The notes beneath the pieces were generated by a model that had not been told where the DNA came from, did no database searches, and was given only the letters and a program-made list of their open reading frames with translations. Positions 33,997-42,808 of a stretch of 64,000 nucleotides of DNA are shown one piece after another. The translations under genes were made by a program, and so were the position numbers. Location of the stretch: positions 1-64,000 of the forward strand of contig DAIDAO010000045.1 of NCBI GenBank assembly GCA_027310575.1. The letters run 5' to 3'. Each line of letters opens with the position of its first letter. Position 1 is the first letter of the stretch. This stretch comes from a bacterium. Its GTDB lineage: Archaea; Thermoproteota; Nitrososphaeria; Nitrososphaerales; Gagatemarchaeaceae.

Positions 33997-35940
33997 CTAC
34001 TTTCTCAGTCGGCCGGCCAGCCCTGTCTTCTCCAGCATCCGGACATACCTCGGGTCTTCGCGGACGCCGTCAAGCTCGCGGTCGATGCCCATCGAGAAGA
34101 CCCCTCTGTCGTGGAGGTCGAAGGCCTTCTCCAGCACCTCGAACCCCTTGTCCTTGTCCCCCATCTTGAAGTAGGCGCAGGCGACGAGGTAGAGACTCAC
34201 CCTGTCCGACGCAGGCGCCGACTCGAGCTCTCGGAGCGCGCTCCTTGCTTCTTCGACCCTTCCTAGGAACACGTCTACGTACGCCCTCGCCATCTTCAGG
34301 CTGACCGGGCTGCAGACGGACCCGTATTTGGCGAGCGCCTCCTCCGCCTCTCGGTACCTTGACGCCCAGAGGCATATCTGAATCAACGTCGGATAGGCAG
34401 GTTCGAAGCTCGGGTCCATCTCGATCACCTTCTTCGCCTGCACCATGGCCTCGTCGTACCTGCCCGCGTAGAAGAGCCCGTCGGCGACGTTCGTGTTGAT
34501 GATTAGTGACAGCGGGCTGAGCTCGAGGGCGCGGGTCACCTCTGCCCAGCCTTCATCGAGCCGCCCCTGCCATCCAAGATAATGGGCGTACCATTGGTGG
34601 GCGGAGGGGTAGCTCGGGTTGAGCTCGATGGCCCTCCTGAACTCGGACCCGGCCCTCTCCCAGTCCCGTTCGTACGCCAGGGCCTCGCCCGCGAGGACAG
34701 CGTGCGCCTCGGCCAGGTCGTCATCGAGCGAGAGCGCCTTCAGGGCGTATTCTTTCGCCTTCGGGTAGAACCCCTCGGGGTCCTCGTAGTTGTTCGCCGC
34801 CATGACATGGTACACCTGGGCAAGGCCCGCGTACCCTAGAGCGAAGGTCGGGTCAAGCCCAATCGCCTCCTGCATGAGCTCCGCGGCCTTCCTCAGGGCC
34901 TCGGGGGTCCGCTTGTTCCAGTAGTACATCCCCTTCAGATACACGTTGTGGGCCCTCGGGTCTGTGCTGGCCCCCCTCCCCATCCGCCTCTTCTCCGACT
35001 CAACGAGCCTGACCTTGAGCGCCTCGGCGACCCTCTCTGCGACCTCGCTCTGGACCGTGAAGACGTCGTCCAGCTGCTTGTCGTAGTTCTGGGCCCATAG
35101 ATGCCCCTCGCTCCTGGCGCTGATCAGCTGGACTGTAATCCTGACCTTGTTCCCCGCCTTCCTCACGCTCCCCTCGATCACGGTCCCCACGTTCAGCTCC
35201 CTTCCAACGTCTGCGATGCGCTTCGGCGCGTTCTTGTACTGCATCACCGAGGTCCTTGCGATCACGGTCAGCTCGCTGACTGCGGACAGGGCCGTGATCA
35301 GCTCCTCGGTCATCCCGTCGGCGAAGTACTCGTCGTTCGGGTCAGGGCTCATGTTCTTCAGTGGGAGGACAGCGATCCTGTGCTCGTCCAGGTCCGCTTC
35401 CTGCTCACGCGTCAAGTCCCAGGGCATCACCACCTTGTAGGCCTCTACCTGAAGCTTGACGTTCTTTAGTGTCTTGGACCCGAGCTTTTCGAGCGGCAGC
35501 TCGACCTTGTTGCTCACATGGTCGTAGACCTGCCCGGAGATGCAGACCCCTCCGGGGTCGGCGAGAGGCTCGATCCTGGACGAGACGTTGACCGCGTCCC
35601 CGAGTATGTCCCCGCCGCTGTGGACGACGTCCCCGACGTGGATCCCGATCCTTATCTGGAGCCGCCTCCCCTCAGGGAGCCCGCTGTTCCTCTCGTGCAT
35701 CGCCTTCTGAATCTCCACGGCGCACCTGACAGCGTCAAGGGCGCTCGACAGCTCGACGAGGAATGCGTCCCCTATCGTCTTGACCTCCTTCCCGCGGTAT
35801 CGCGCGACGATGGGCCGCACCAGCGACCTGTGTTCTTCCAGCAGCTGTAGCATCAACGCCTCGTTCGTCTGGCCGAGCGAAGTGAAGCCGACGACGTCGG
35901 TGAACATTATTGCGGCCAGCCTCCTTTCGCCTTCGGACAA
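33997..35940 (-). CDS. Class III adenylate/guanylate cyclase with TolB-like and TPR regions
   Basis: 647 residues. Residues 1-170: class III cyclase with both metal aspartates (MFTDVVGFTSL and KTIGDAFLVEL), and the Asn/Arg pair in GDAVNVSSRIE, so it looks active. Residues 190-320: TolB/FlgO-like segment beginning RIAVLPLKNMSPDPNDEYFADGMTEELI. Residues 350-640: about seven TPR repeats (AHNVYLKGMYYWNK, PSAHQWYAHYLGWQG). This architecture is common in soil bacteria. It would make cAMP or cGMP from ATP or GTP in the cytosol. Residue contacts for the base were not assigned. Confidence 0.9.
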   Translation of the reverse strand: MSEGERRLAAIMFTDVVGFTSLGQTNEALMLQLLEEHRSLVRPIVARYRGKEVKTIGDAFLVELSSALDAVRCAVEIQKAMHERNSGLPEGRRLQIRIGIHVGDVVHSGGDILGDAVNVSSRIEPLADPGGVCISGQVYDHVSNKVELPLEKLGSKTLKNVKLQVEAYKVVMPWDLTREQEADLDEHRIAVLPLKNMSPDPNDEYFADGMTEELITALSAVSELTVIARTSVMQYKNAPKRIADVGRELNVGTVIEGSVRKAGNKVRITVQLISARSEGHLWAQNYDKQLDDVFTVQSEVAERVAEALKVRLVESEKRRMGRGASTDPRAHNVYLKGMYYWNKRTPEALRKAAELMQEAIGLDPTFALGYAGLAQVYHVMAANNYEDPEGFYPKAKEYALKALSLDDDLAEAHAVLAGEALAYERDWERAGSEFRRAIELNPSYPSAHQWYAHYLGWQGRLDEGWAEVTRALELSPLSLIINTNVADGLFYAGRYDEAMVQAKKVIEMDPSFEPAYPTLIQICLWASRYREAEEALAKYGSVCSPVSLKMARAYVDVFLGRVEEARSALRELESAPASDRVSLYLVACAYFKMGDKDKGFEVLEKAFDLHDRGVFSMGIDRELDGVREDPRYVRMLEKTGLAGRLRK

Positions 35941-35986
35941 CCGACGCGCGACACACCCGCTTTGAAATAAAGACTCCCGTGCCGGT

Positions 35987-36271
35987 TCAGATGGCGAGGC
36001 CGAAGCCCTGGACGAACGACTCGGCCCTTCTCATCTCAATCAGGAAGCCGACCCCCTTCGGGGTCATGCTGTACGTCCTGTTCTCCCCTTCCTGCTTCAT
36101 CTGAATGAGCCCCTTGGCCGTGAGGTCGTCGAGGTACCTCACCATCCTCTCATGTGAGAGGTTGGCCTTGTAGAGTATGTGCGTCGGCTTCGCCTCCCCC
36201 TCGTCCCTGACTGCGTTGAGGATGTCCAGGTTTATCCTCAGGACGCTCCTCTGCTTCTCACCCTGGGACAA
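35987..36271 (-). CDS. Archaeal winged-helix protein
   Basis: 94 residues: RINLDILNAVRDEGEAKPTHILYKANLSHERMVRYLDDLTAKGLIQMKQEGENRTYSMTPKGVGFLIEMRR is the archaeal wHTH fold with a long C-terminal helix for dimerisation, common in Thermoproteota. The 5-prime end overlaps the stop of the membrane-protein gene by 14 bases, so the two form an operon. Likely regulates its own operon (inference). Confidence 0.85.
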   Translation of the reverse strand: MSQGEKQRSVLRINLDILNAVRDEGEAKPTHILYKANLSHERMVRYLDDLTAKGLIQMKQEGENRTYSMTPKGVGFLIEMRRAESFVQGFGLAI

Positions 36272-36896
36272 CCACTTCGCTCCTTACGACAAAGACCAGA
36301 AGTGAAAGGAACCCGAGGAACTGGACCGCAGTGCCGAAGAGGAAGAGCAGCGTCCCCAGGGTCAGCACTGACAACAGCAGCATCAGGTGGGCCGCGAGTA
36401 TGAGCGCGAATCCGAGCAGGACCATCGACGACATGCCGTTCTTCTTCCCCGACCTGAGCAGGAGCCCCTGGAAGACCACGAACGCCAGGAGCACGACCGA
36501 GACGAAGTAGCTCAGCAGGGAGAAGCTGTAGAGGCTTGCAGCCCAGCCGACGAAGACGACCGGCGCGGCAGCCTTCGCGGCGCCCCGATAGACTGCGCGC
36601 CCGTAGCCGACCGCAATGACGAGGTACGCGGCCATCTGGACGGTCAGGTAGGTGAAGGAGGCGAGCAGCGTGAGCGCCCTGTCCGCGGGGAACTCGACCA
36701 GGAGCCTCCCGGTCAAGAGCGACGTGCCGGCGTCGACGGCCAGCCCGATCCCCAGGAGCGCGAAACCGACGCTGATGGCCCCGAGGACCGGGTTCCCGAC
36801 GAGCCTGTTGAACCTGTATGCGTAGTAGCTCGTAAGGAGCGCAACGACCGCGCTGAGCAAGTTCAGTGAGAACGTTATGACCGCGCCTGCAGGCAT
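36258..36896 (-). CDS. Seven-helix membrane protein
   Basis: 212 residues from the ATG at 36896, with about seven hydrophobic helices and few charged loops (FNRLVGNP, LRSGKKNG). No transporter motif recognised. A GGTTAAAGC box on the minus strand is about 28 bases before this ATG; the track's 48-residue extension is rejected. Co-transcribed with the winged-helix gene that overlaps its end, suggesting the regulator controls this protein. Confidence 0.7.
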   Translation of the reverse strand: MPAGAVITFSLNLLSAVVALLTSYYAYRFNRLVGNPVLGAISVGFALLGIGLAVDAGTSLLTGRLLVEFPADRALTLLASFTYLTVQMAAYLVIAVGYGRAVYRGAAKAAAPVVFVGWAASLYSFSLLSYFVSVVLLAFVVFQGLLLRSGKKNGMSSMVLLGFALILAAHLMLLLSVLTLGTLLFLFGTAVQFLGFLSLLVFVVRSEVVVPG

Positions 36897-37018
36897 CGGC
36901 GGGAGTTCGCGACTGGTTGGAAGCTTTAACCTTTCGGAGACACCGTCTGGACGGAAAGTCAAGACCGAGCTTTCCGCCCCGCTATATACGGACGGGCCCC
37001 ACGAAGAGCCGAACGAAG

Positions 37019-37564
37019 ATGAACGCGAAGAAGATAGCAATCGCGACCACGGTCGGGGCGTTCGCCGTCATGGCCCTCCTTGTCGCGTACCCCGCGATAG
37101 CGGCCTCGCCGGCGGCTCCACAGAGCTCCGACCTCAATCAGATGCTCCAACGCTCAGCGTACATGAACGCGCAACGGATCCAGCTCAGCAGCGGCCAGAC
37201 GATCACCCTGACAAGCGTCGCCGGCGGCTACTGGGTGGTCGGGGACCGGGCATCCAACGGCACCGCTTCCGGCTCCATGACGCTCAAGGTGTCGGGATCG
37301 CTCACGGGCGGTTACATCCTCAACGTGACCGGCGGCGCATTCGAGATCAACGGAACCACCTACACGATCTCAAGCGGCACGGCAGAGCTCGGACCCTACG
37401 GCGTGCACTTGCTCGGCCAAGGCCTGGCAGGGACCGCGCAGTTCCTCTTCCTCGGCAGGGACCTGGGCAGGTTCGGCAGCGCCAACTACGGGGTCCTCAG
37501 GGTCGACCTGAAGGACGGGACATCTGAGTTCGCGGCGCGACTGCTCGTGACCGTCTCGGCGTAG
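37019..37564 (+). CDS. Secreted paralogue of the protein at 13139
   Basis: 181 residues. Signal peptide KKIAIATTVGAFAVMALLVAYPAIAA, then a strand-rich domain: SGQTITLTSVAGGYWVVGD, TASGSMTLKVSGSLTGGYILNVTGGAFEINGTTYTISSGTAELGPYG. The INGTTYT-SSG block and surrounding pattern repeat those in the 13139 protein, but the Asn-rich linker is missing. Probably exported or surface-attached. GCTATATACGG about 33 bases before the ATG is a strong TATA box. Confidence 0.75.
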   Translation: MNAKKIAIATTVGAFAVMALLVAYPAIAASPAAPQSSDLNQMLQRSAYMNAQRIQLSSGQTITLTSVAGGYWVVGDRASNGTASGSMTLKVSGSLTGGYILNVTGGAFEINGTTYTISSGTAELGPYGVHLLGQGLAGTAQFLFLGRDLGRFGSANYGVLRVDLKDGTSEFAARLLVTVSA

Positions 37565-37680
37565 AGGAAGCGCGGAGTCAGCCGCGCCCCTCCCCCCTCT
37601 TGAAGGCCCGGCAGACGGAGCCCTGAGGCCCGCAAACGGAATCTTAAACAACGGGCCGTACTTCCGCACGAGGGACAGAA

Positions 37681-38199
37681 ATGAACGTGACCGAAGCCGT
37701 GAAGACGAAACTCGACTCGAGGGAGTTCTCAGACAGACCCGTCGGACCTGAGATCAAGCGGGCGGTCCTCGAGGCTGCCAGGCTGACCCAGAGCGGGGTC
37801 AACTCTCAGCACTGGCGGTTCGTCCTGGTCCAGAACCCGAAGAGCCTCGCGACGCTTGCGGCAGACAGCACATCGGGGTCGTGGGTCGCCGGTGCCAACT
37901 TCGCGGTCGTAGTCTGCACCGACCCGAGCAAGGGATTCCACGTGCTGGACGCAGGTCGGGTCGTCCAGGACATGGAGCTTACTGCCTGGGACCACGGCGT
38001 CACTTCGAGGATCTACACGGGCATCAAGCAGCCGGAGATGAAGAGGGACTTCGGGATACCTGAGAGCCTGAACGCGACGGTCGTGGTCGGATTCGGATAT
38101 CCCAAGCGCAAGATCCTCGGCAGGAAGGATCGGAAGCCTCTCTCAGAGGTCGCGTTCTTGGAGAGGTTCGGGAATCCGCTCGGCGGCCTCTCCGGCTAG
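37681..38199 (+). CDS. Nitroreductase-family protein
   Basis: 172 residues: DSREFSDRPVGPEIKRAVLEAARLTQSGVNSQHWRFVLVQ is the FMN-binding N-terminus, DAGRVVQDMELTAWDHGVTS the central helix and ATVVVGFGYPKRKILGRKDRKPLSEVAF the C-terminal arm. Members reduce nitro compounds, flavins or quinones with NAD(P)H. Downstream, with a short gap, is a peroxiredoxin-like gene, suggesting redox stress functions. Confidence 0.87.
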   Translation: MNVTEAVKTKLDSREFSDRPVGPEIKRAVLEAARLTQSGVNSQHWRFVLVQNPKSLATLAADSTSGSWVAGANFAVVVCTDPSKGFHVLDAGRVVQDMELTAWDHGVTSRIYTGIKQPEMKRDFGIPESLNATVVVGFGYPKRKILGRKDRKPLSEVAFLERFGNPLGGLSG

Positions 38200-38243
38200 C
38201 CTCGACGACAGGAATATACACCGCTGGCTGTGGCGACCGATCC

Positions 38244-38795
38244 ATGATCGTATCTACACTCGAACTCGGCGCCCCGGCGCCGGACTTCGACCTCCCCGGG
38301 GTGGACGGCAAGAGACACACTCTCTCCTCCTTCGCCGGGAAGCCGGTCCTTGTGGTGATTTTCTCCTGCAACCACTGTCCCTACGTGAAAGCCTACGAGG
38401 ACAGGATGGTGTCCATCCAGAGGGACTACGCGAACAGAGGCGTCCAGCTCGTAGCCATCAACTCGAACGACGACAAGGCCTATCCCGAGGACAGCTTCCC
38501 CGAGATGGTCAAGCGCTCGAAGGAGAAGGGCTTCAACTTCCCCTACCTCAGAGACGAAGCGCAGAAGGTGGTCGAGGCCTACGGCGGAGTCTGCACCCCT
38601 CACGTGTTCGCATTCGACGGCGCCCGGAGGCTCCGCTACAGGGGGAGGATCGACGACTCCAAAGAAGCTTCCAAGGTCAGCACCCACGACCTCAGGAACG
38701 CCCTCGACGACCTGACAGCCGGACGGGAGGTCAGGGTCCCAGACACAAGGCCCTTCGGCTGCAGCATCAAGTGGTACTCCATGAAGCCCGCGTGA
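38244..38795 (+). CDS. Thioredoxin-like peroxiredoxin-family (AhpC/TSA) protein
   Basis: 183 residues: APAPDFDLPGVDGKRHTLSSFAGKPVLVVIFSCNHCPYVKAYEDRM with a CxxC (CNHC) at the thioredoxin-fold active site, and GVCTPHVFAFDGARRLRYRGRIDD with the cis-proline. This is the group of bacterial thioredoxin-like proteins with CNHCP motif; it probably reduces disulfides or peroxides. The next gene starts 13 bases after its stop. Confidence 0.87.
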   Translation: MIVSTLELGAPAPDFDLPGVDGKRHTLSSFAGKPVLVVIFSCNHCPYVKAYEDRMVSIQRDYANRGVQLVAINSNDDKAYPEDSFPEMVKRSKEKGFNFPYLRDEAQKVVEAYGGVCTPHVFAFDGARRLRYRGRIDDSKEASKVSTHDLRNALDDLTAGREVRVPDTRPFGCSIKWYSMKPA

Positions 38796-38832
38796 GGCCG
38801 GAGCAGGATTGGTCGTCGGTCGTTTCCAGGTG

Positions 38833-39273
38833 ATGACCCTGTTGCAGGCAGCCAGGGCCTACGTGCTCGGCCTGCCGCTGGAATCCGCGTATTCATGGGG
38901 CCTGAACAGGGCGATCTTCATCGCCGCGGCGAAGAGGGGTTTCAAGGGCGGGCCCGCGGGCGGCGGGCAGGGCGCCGGGGCGAAGAGTTCGAAGGGGAAG
39001 GGCACCTACTTCCTCGGAGACGACATGGCGTTCAAGACCGAGAGGGACGGGGTCCTCCTCTTCACCATAGGCGGCAAGGTGCAGACCAAGGAAGAGTTCG
39101 ACAAGCGGGTCAGGTCGAGGTTCGGGGAGAACTACTCCGCAGCCTGGAAGGAGGCGCTGGCGTACGTCAAGGGTTTCGACAGGGACATCCTGCTCTCGGC
39201 TGACGAGTTCTTCCGAACGGTCTACAGGCCGGTGCGGGACGAGCTGGCTGAGAAGTGGTCGTCTGCACGCTAG
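38833..39273 (+). CDS. Hypothetical protein with Gly-rich loop
   Basis: 146 residues from the ATG (track begins at TTG 38809). An N-terminal helix TLLQAARAYVLGLPLESAYSWGLNRAIFIAAAKRG, a Gly-rich linker GGPAGGGQGAGAKSSKGKG, then a charged mixed domain. No family recognised. It may be co-transcribed with the peroxiredoxin-like gene and converges on the ParB-like gene with a 4-base overlap. Confidence 0.6.
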   Translation: MTLLQAARAYVLGLPLESAYSWGLNRAIFIAAAKRGFKGGPAGGGQGAGAKSSKGKGTYFLGDDMAFKTERDGVLLFTIGGKVQTKEEFDKRVRSRFGENYSAAWKEALAYVKGFDRDILLSADEFFRTVYRPVRDELAEKWSSAR

Positions 39274-40172
39274 GCGTACTTCTGCTGCCTGAGCCAGGAG
39301 TGGATCGCGAGCGAGGCGACCGCCTCCATCGTCGTGTTCCTCTCCTCCGCCGCCCTCCGCAGACCGTCCGCCACCCGCGGGTCGAGGAGGATCTCCAGCT
39401 TCACTGCGTGGAGGTATGAGACCTCCTTCCTGATGTCCTCCACAGGTCTCTGCGGGGCCATGACAAAGTGGCTCACGACGTTCTCCGCCTCCGGAGTGGG
39501 AAGCGGGGCTATCGTTTCTGCCAGCTCCCTGAGCTGGGTGGCCCTCTCCCGCTTGGGGAGCTCCTGCACTGTCGGGGCCTCCTCCGCCCTGTGGAGGAAG
39601 GTCGCATGCTTCACCGGCAGGACCCCCTCCTTCCTCTCCTTGGGTAGTGGCGCCTGCTTGACGGTTATGTCCGCCTTGGCTTCCCTCCTTATGCTGCGGA
39701 CCGCCTCAACAGCGCTGATCCTGTCGTCTACGTAGCGCCTCGACTTGCCGAGAGCCTTCGCCACCTGATCAGACGAGCCGTACGCCCGGGGGTTGGCCTT
39801 CCTCAGGGCGACGATTGCGTCGTATTCCTCCTCCGGCTCTATGTCCCTTCGCTGTATGTTCTCTACAAGCGAAACGATGATCGCTTCCTCATCGGTCATC
39901 GGCCTGACGATTGCCGGTATCTTCTTGAGCCCAGCGATCTTCGCAGCCTCGAACCTCCGCGACCCGACGACCAGTTCGTACCTCCCCCCGATCGGCCTCG
40001 CGAGGACCGGCTCCAGTACCCCCTTCTCTCTGACCGAGTCGACCAGGTCCCCGACGTCCCCCGGGCTCTTCCGCACGTTGGTCTTCCCAACGAACAGCTT
40101 CGACACCTCGACCGCCATGATGGCGCCTGTCTGCTCCTTCCAGCTCTGCTGCGACGTAGAGAACTTGGCCAA
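39270..40172 (-). CDS. ParB/Spo0J-family protein
   Basis: 300 residues. ParB N-terminal CTPase-type domain: LFVGKTNVRK, VLEPVLARPIGGRYELVVGSRRFEAAKIAG (GxRR box), VENIQRRDIEPEEEYDAIVAL; then the HTH region AYGSSDQVAKALGKSRRYVDDRIS. The C-terminal 80 residues end with a helix-rich VADGLRRAAEERNTTMEAVASLAIHSWLRQQ resembling a ribbon-helix-helix. No ParA gene in the window. A TCTTAAAACTA box lies about 30 bases before the ATG. It may be a nucleoid-associated regulator rather than a segregation protein. Confidence 0.85.
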   Translation of the reverse strand: MAKFSTSQQSWKEQTGAIMAVEVSKLFVGKTNVRKSPGDVGDLVDSVREKGVLEPVLARPIGGRYELVVGSRRFEAAKIAGLKKIPAIVRPMTDEEAIIVSLVENIQRRDIEPEEEYDAIVALRKANPRAYGSSDQVAKALGKSRRYVDDRISAVEAVRSIRREAKADITVKQAPLPKERKEGVLPVKHATFLHRAEEAPTVQELPKRERATQLRELAETIAPLPTPEAENVVSHFVMAPQRPVEDIRKEVSYLHAVKLEILLDPRVADGLRRAAEERNTTMEAVASLAIHSWLRQQKYA

Positions 40173-40221
40173 AATCCGCTGAGATCATCTCTGCAGGGTT
40201 TCTTAAAACTATCCGGGACGC

Positions 40222-41523
40222 TCAGTCGAACTTGATCTTCGACCTGTACGCGTCCAGGTCGAGGAAGCCGTGGCCGCTTATGTTGGCCAAGATGCACTTC
40301 TCCTCCCCGGCCGCTTCGGCCTTCCTCGCTTCATCTATGGCTGCCCTCACGGCGTGGGCCGACTCCCCGGCGATCAGCCACCCCTCGGTCTCAAGGAACA
40401 GCTTGGCGGCTTCGAATACCACGACTTCGTCGCTCGGATACGCCACGGCCCTCACGAGCCCCTTGCTCCTGAGAGCGCTGATTATCGGCGCAGCGGCGTG
40501 GTAGCGGAGCCCGTCCGACTTGATCGGCGTCATGGACGTCTCGTGTCCCAGGGTGTACATCATCATGAGCGGGGTGTGCCCGGCGGTGTCCCCGAAGTCG
40601 TACCTGTACTCCCCCTTGACGAGGTTCGGCGCAGCCTCCGACTGCGCAGCCAGGAACTCGCACTTCCTCTTCTTCTGCAGGACCTCGCCCAGGAACGGCA
40701 GAGCGATCCCTCCGAAGTTCGAGCCCCCGCCCAGGCATCCTATCACCAGGTCCGGGGCGTCGTCCACCATCTCGAACTGCCTTATCGACTCCAGCCCGAT
40801 TATCGACTGATGGATCAGCACGTGGTTGAGCACCGAGCCCAGGCAGTACACCCTGTCCTTCCCGAGGTCCGTGTACTCGAGCCCCTCGGACACCGCGATC
40901 CCGAGAGAGCCGGGGTGCTTCCGGTCCGTCGACAGCAGCTTCCTCCCGAAGGCAGTCTGGTCGCTCGGCGACGCGTAGACCTTGGCCCCGTACATCTGCA
41001 TCAGGAGCTTCCTCTCCGTCTTCCAGTCGTACACTGCCCTGACCCAGAAGACCACGGTCTTCAGGCCCAGGAGCGAGGCGGCGTACGAGAGCGCGGTCCC
41101 CCACTGCCCGGCCCCGGTCTCTGTGACCAGGGTCGTCTTCCCCTCCTTGGCCGCGTAGTACGCCTGCGCGATGGCCGTGTTGACCTTGTGCGACCCGGTC
41201 GGGCTGAGGTCCTCGCGCTTGTAGTAGATCCTGACCTTCTTGAGGCCGAGCCTCTGCTCCAGCCTCCTCGCGCGGTAGAGGGGCCTCGGGCGCCCTGCGT
41301 GGATGTACAGCTCCCTGACCTCCTCTGGGATGTCGATCCAGCGCGACGCCGACGCCTCCTGCCTCAGGCACTCCCCCACGAGCCTCTTCTGCAGGGCCTG
41401 CATCCTCGACTCGCCGTCCCCCGGCTCCTTCGGCGGTGGGAGGCCGCCCGGTATGTCAGGGACTATGTTGTACCACTTCTTGGGCAGCTCGTCAGGGGTG
41501 AGGGCGATCTGGTCCGAGCGCAA
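40222..41523 (-). CDS. trpB2: Tryptophan synthase beta chain, TrpB2 type
   Basis: 433 residues from a TTG. TrpB2 signatures: N-terminal TPDELPKKWYNIVPDIP, PLP lysine in DLSPTGSHKVNTAIAQAYYA, ETGAGQWGTALSYA, and the phosphate loop GCLGGGSNFGGIALPF. It condenses indole with serine to make tryptophan; TrpB2 may work without TrpA and also acts on phosphoserine in some archaea. No other trp genes are adjacent. GGGTTAATG on the minus strand is 28 bases before the TTG at 41523; an ATG nine codons earlier (41550) would overlap this box. Confidence 0.9.
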   Translation of the reverse strand: MRSDQIALTPDELPKKWYNIVPDIPGGLPPPKEPGDGESRMQALQKRLVGECLRQEASASRWIDIPEEVRELYIHAGRPRPLYRARRLEQRLGLKKVRIYYKREDLSPTGSHKVNTAIAQAYYAAKEGKTTLVTETGAGQWGTALSYAASLLGLKTVVFWVRAVYDWKTERKLLMQMYGAKVYASPSDQTAFGRKLLSTDRKHPGSLGIAVSEGLEYTDLGKDRVYCLGSVLNHVLIHQSIIGLESIRQFEMVDDAPDLVIGCLGGGSNFGGIALPFLGEVLQKKRKCEFLAAQSEAAPNLVKGEYRYDFGDTAGHTPLMMMYTLGHETSMTPIKSDGLRYHAAAPIISALRSKGLVRAVAYPSDEVVVFEAAKLFLETEGWLIAGESAHAVRAAIDEARKAEAAGEEKCILANISGHGFLDLDAYRSKIKFD

Positions 41524-41546
41524 CGGCGCACCATGTACACCTCTGC

Positions 41547-41599
41547 ACATTAACCCTCTGCCGGGTGATTCGGGACCTGCGCAGGATGAAACCTTATAC
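41547..41599. promoter_or_regulatory. Divergent promoters for trpB2 and msrB
   Basis: Minus-strand box at 41547-41556 (GGGTTAATG) 28 bases before the trpB2 TTG; plus-strand box TTATAC (41594-41599) 28 bases before the msrB ATG at 41624. Confidence 0.55.
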
Positions 41600-41623
41600 T
41601 CGGGCGAAGCGCTTTGGGCTCTG

Positions 41624-42013
41624 ATGCTCACCCAGGAAGAGATGGAGAAGCTGAAGGCCAAGCTGGACAGGGAGTCGGTGGACGTCTGCTTCAACAAGGG
41701 GACCGAAGCGCCCTTCACGGGGAGGTACTGGGACAACCACGAGAAGGGGACCTACGAGTGCGTCGTCTGCCGGACCCCCCTCTTCAGCTCCGACACGAAG
41801 TTCGAGTCTGGGACCGGGTGGCCGAGCTTCTTCCAGCCTGTCTCGAAGGACGTCGTCAGAGAAGACACTGACAGGAGCCACGGCATGGTCCGGACCGAGG
41901 TGAGCTGTGGAAGCTGTGGCGTCCATCTTGGCCACAAGTTTGACGACGGCCCTCGCCCGACGGGGCTGCGCTACTGCATCAACTCCGCGGCGCTCGAGTT
42001 CAAGAAGGCGTAG
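41624..42013 (+). CDS. msrB: Peptide-methionine (R)-S-oxide reductase
   Basis: 129 residues of MsrB: zinc-binding CVVC and CGSC pairs, TKFESGTGWPSFFQPV substrate loop, and the catalytic cysteine in GLRYCINSAALEF. It repairs methionine-R-sulfoxide in proteins using thioredoxin. The track shows it inside a 236-residue frame; the ATG at 41624 with its TATA box defines the real start. Confidence 0.95.
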   Translation: MLTQEEMEKLKAKLDRESVDVCFNKGTEAPFTGRYWDNHEKGTYECVVCRTPLFSSDTKFESGTGWPSFFQPVSKDVVREDTDRSHGMVRTEVSCGSCGVHLGHKFDDGPRPTGLRYCINSAALEFKKA

Positions 42014-42018
42014 TCCAC

Positions 42019-42576
42019 CTACAGCGCCTGCCAGTAGTCCCCGTATCTCCTGACCAGCCCGAAGGCGTCCACCTCGATCTCTGACCTGAACCCAGACGCG
42101 CTCCTGTAGACGTACAGGCGCTCCCCCTTCCTTTCGTAGCTCTGCCGCAGAGGCTCGACGGCCAGAGCCGGGAACCTCACCCAGGCCGCGGTCAATTCGA
42201 CCCTGGACCCGACTCCGGGCCTCGTCCTCCTGATGGGGAGCGTGTTGGTGGCAGGGCTCGCCCCAAGGTCGACGTCGGCGCACCCGCGCAGCCGCCCGTC
42301 CTCCCTCCCCTGCACGTACCATCTCGACTCCTTCACCTCGATCTGGAGAGAACGGCGTTCGCCCAGGATGACCTGTTCGACGTGCACGCCCTTCGTCGCC
42401 CATCCGGGGTCCGTCTCGACGAGGTAAGTGACAGCTGCAGGGCCTGCCCCGAACCGCCTCACCAGGCTCCCCTCCAGCAGCCAGCCGGACGCCGTCCGGG
42501 AGACTACGCAGCGCTCCACACCGGCGGGCTTCGAGCCCGCCCAGACCACTACGCGGGGGCCGCCAGGACGTCTCAT
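42019..42576 (-). CDS. Glycolipid-binding domain protein (PF06475 type)
   Basis: 185 residues from the ATG. The pattern GVERCVVSRTASGWLLEGSLVRRF, VTYLVETDPGWATKGVHVEQVI, GCADVDLGASPATNTLPIRRT, VRFPALAVEPLRQSYER and FRSEIEVDAFGLVRRYGDYW matches the putative glycolipid-binding family. The role in archaea is unknown; it may bind a lipid or sugar-lipid. TTTATCAA on the minus strand is about 34 bases before this ATG; the track begins at an upstream TTG. Confidence 0.78.
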   Translation of the reverse strand: MRRPGGPRVVVWAGSKPAGVERCVVSRTASGWLLEGSLVRRFGAGPAAVTYLVETDPGWATKGVHVEQVILGERRSLQIEVKESRWYVQGREDGRLRGCADVDLGASPATNTLPIRRTRPGVGSRVELTAAWVRFPALAVEPLRQSYERKGERLYVYRSASGFRSEIEVDAFGLVRRYGDYWQAL

Positions 42577-42808
42577 TCTCGTCTCATGAGACCGGCTTCC
42601 CCCGTTGATAAAGTCCAAAGGCGGGGTCCAGCCTTCGCCGGGGCCTTCGGCTTCTCATCCGGCTGAACTTTGGTTAACCAAAAGGGAGCGCCAAATTGAC
42701 AGCCTATCCCTTAGGGGGCCCCGGCGGGGCAGGCTCACCGCTTTGTCATCATCAGGCCTCAGAGCCCCAACCCGCCCCGGGAACGCCCTGTCGAGAGGGC
42801 ATCATGGG

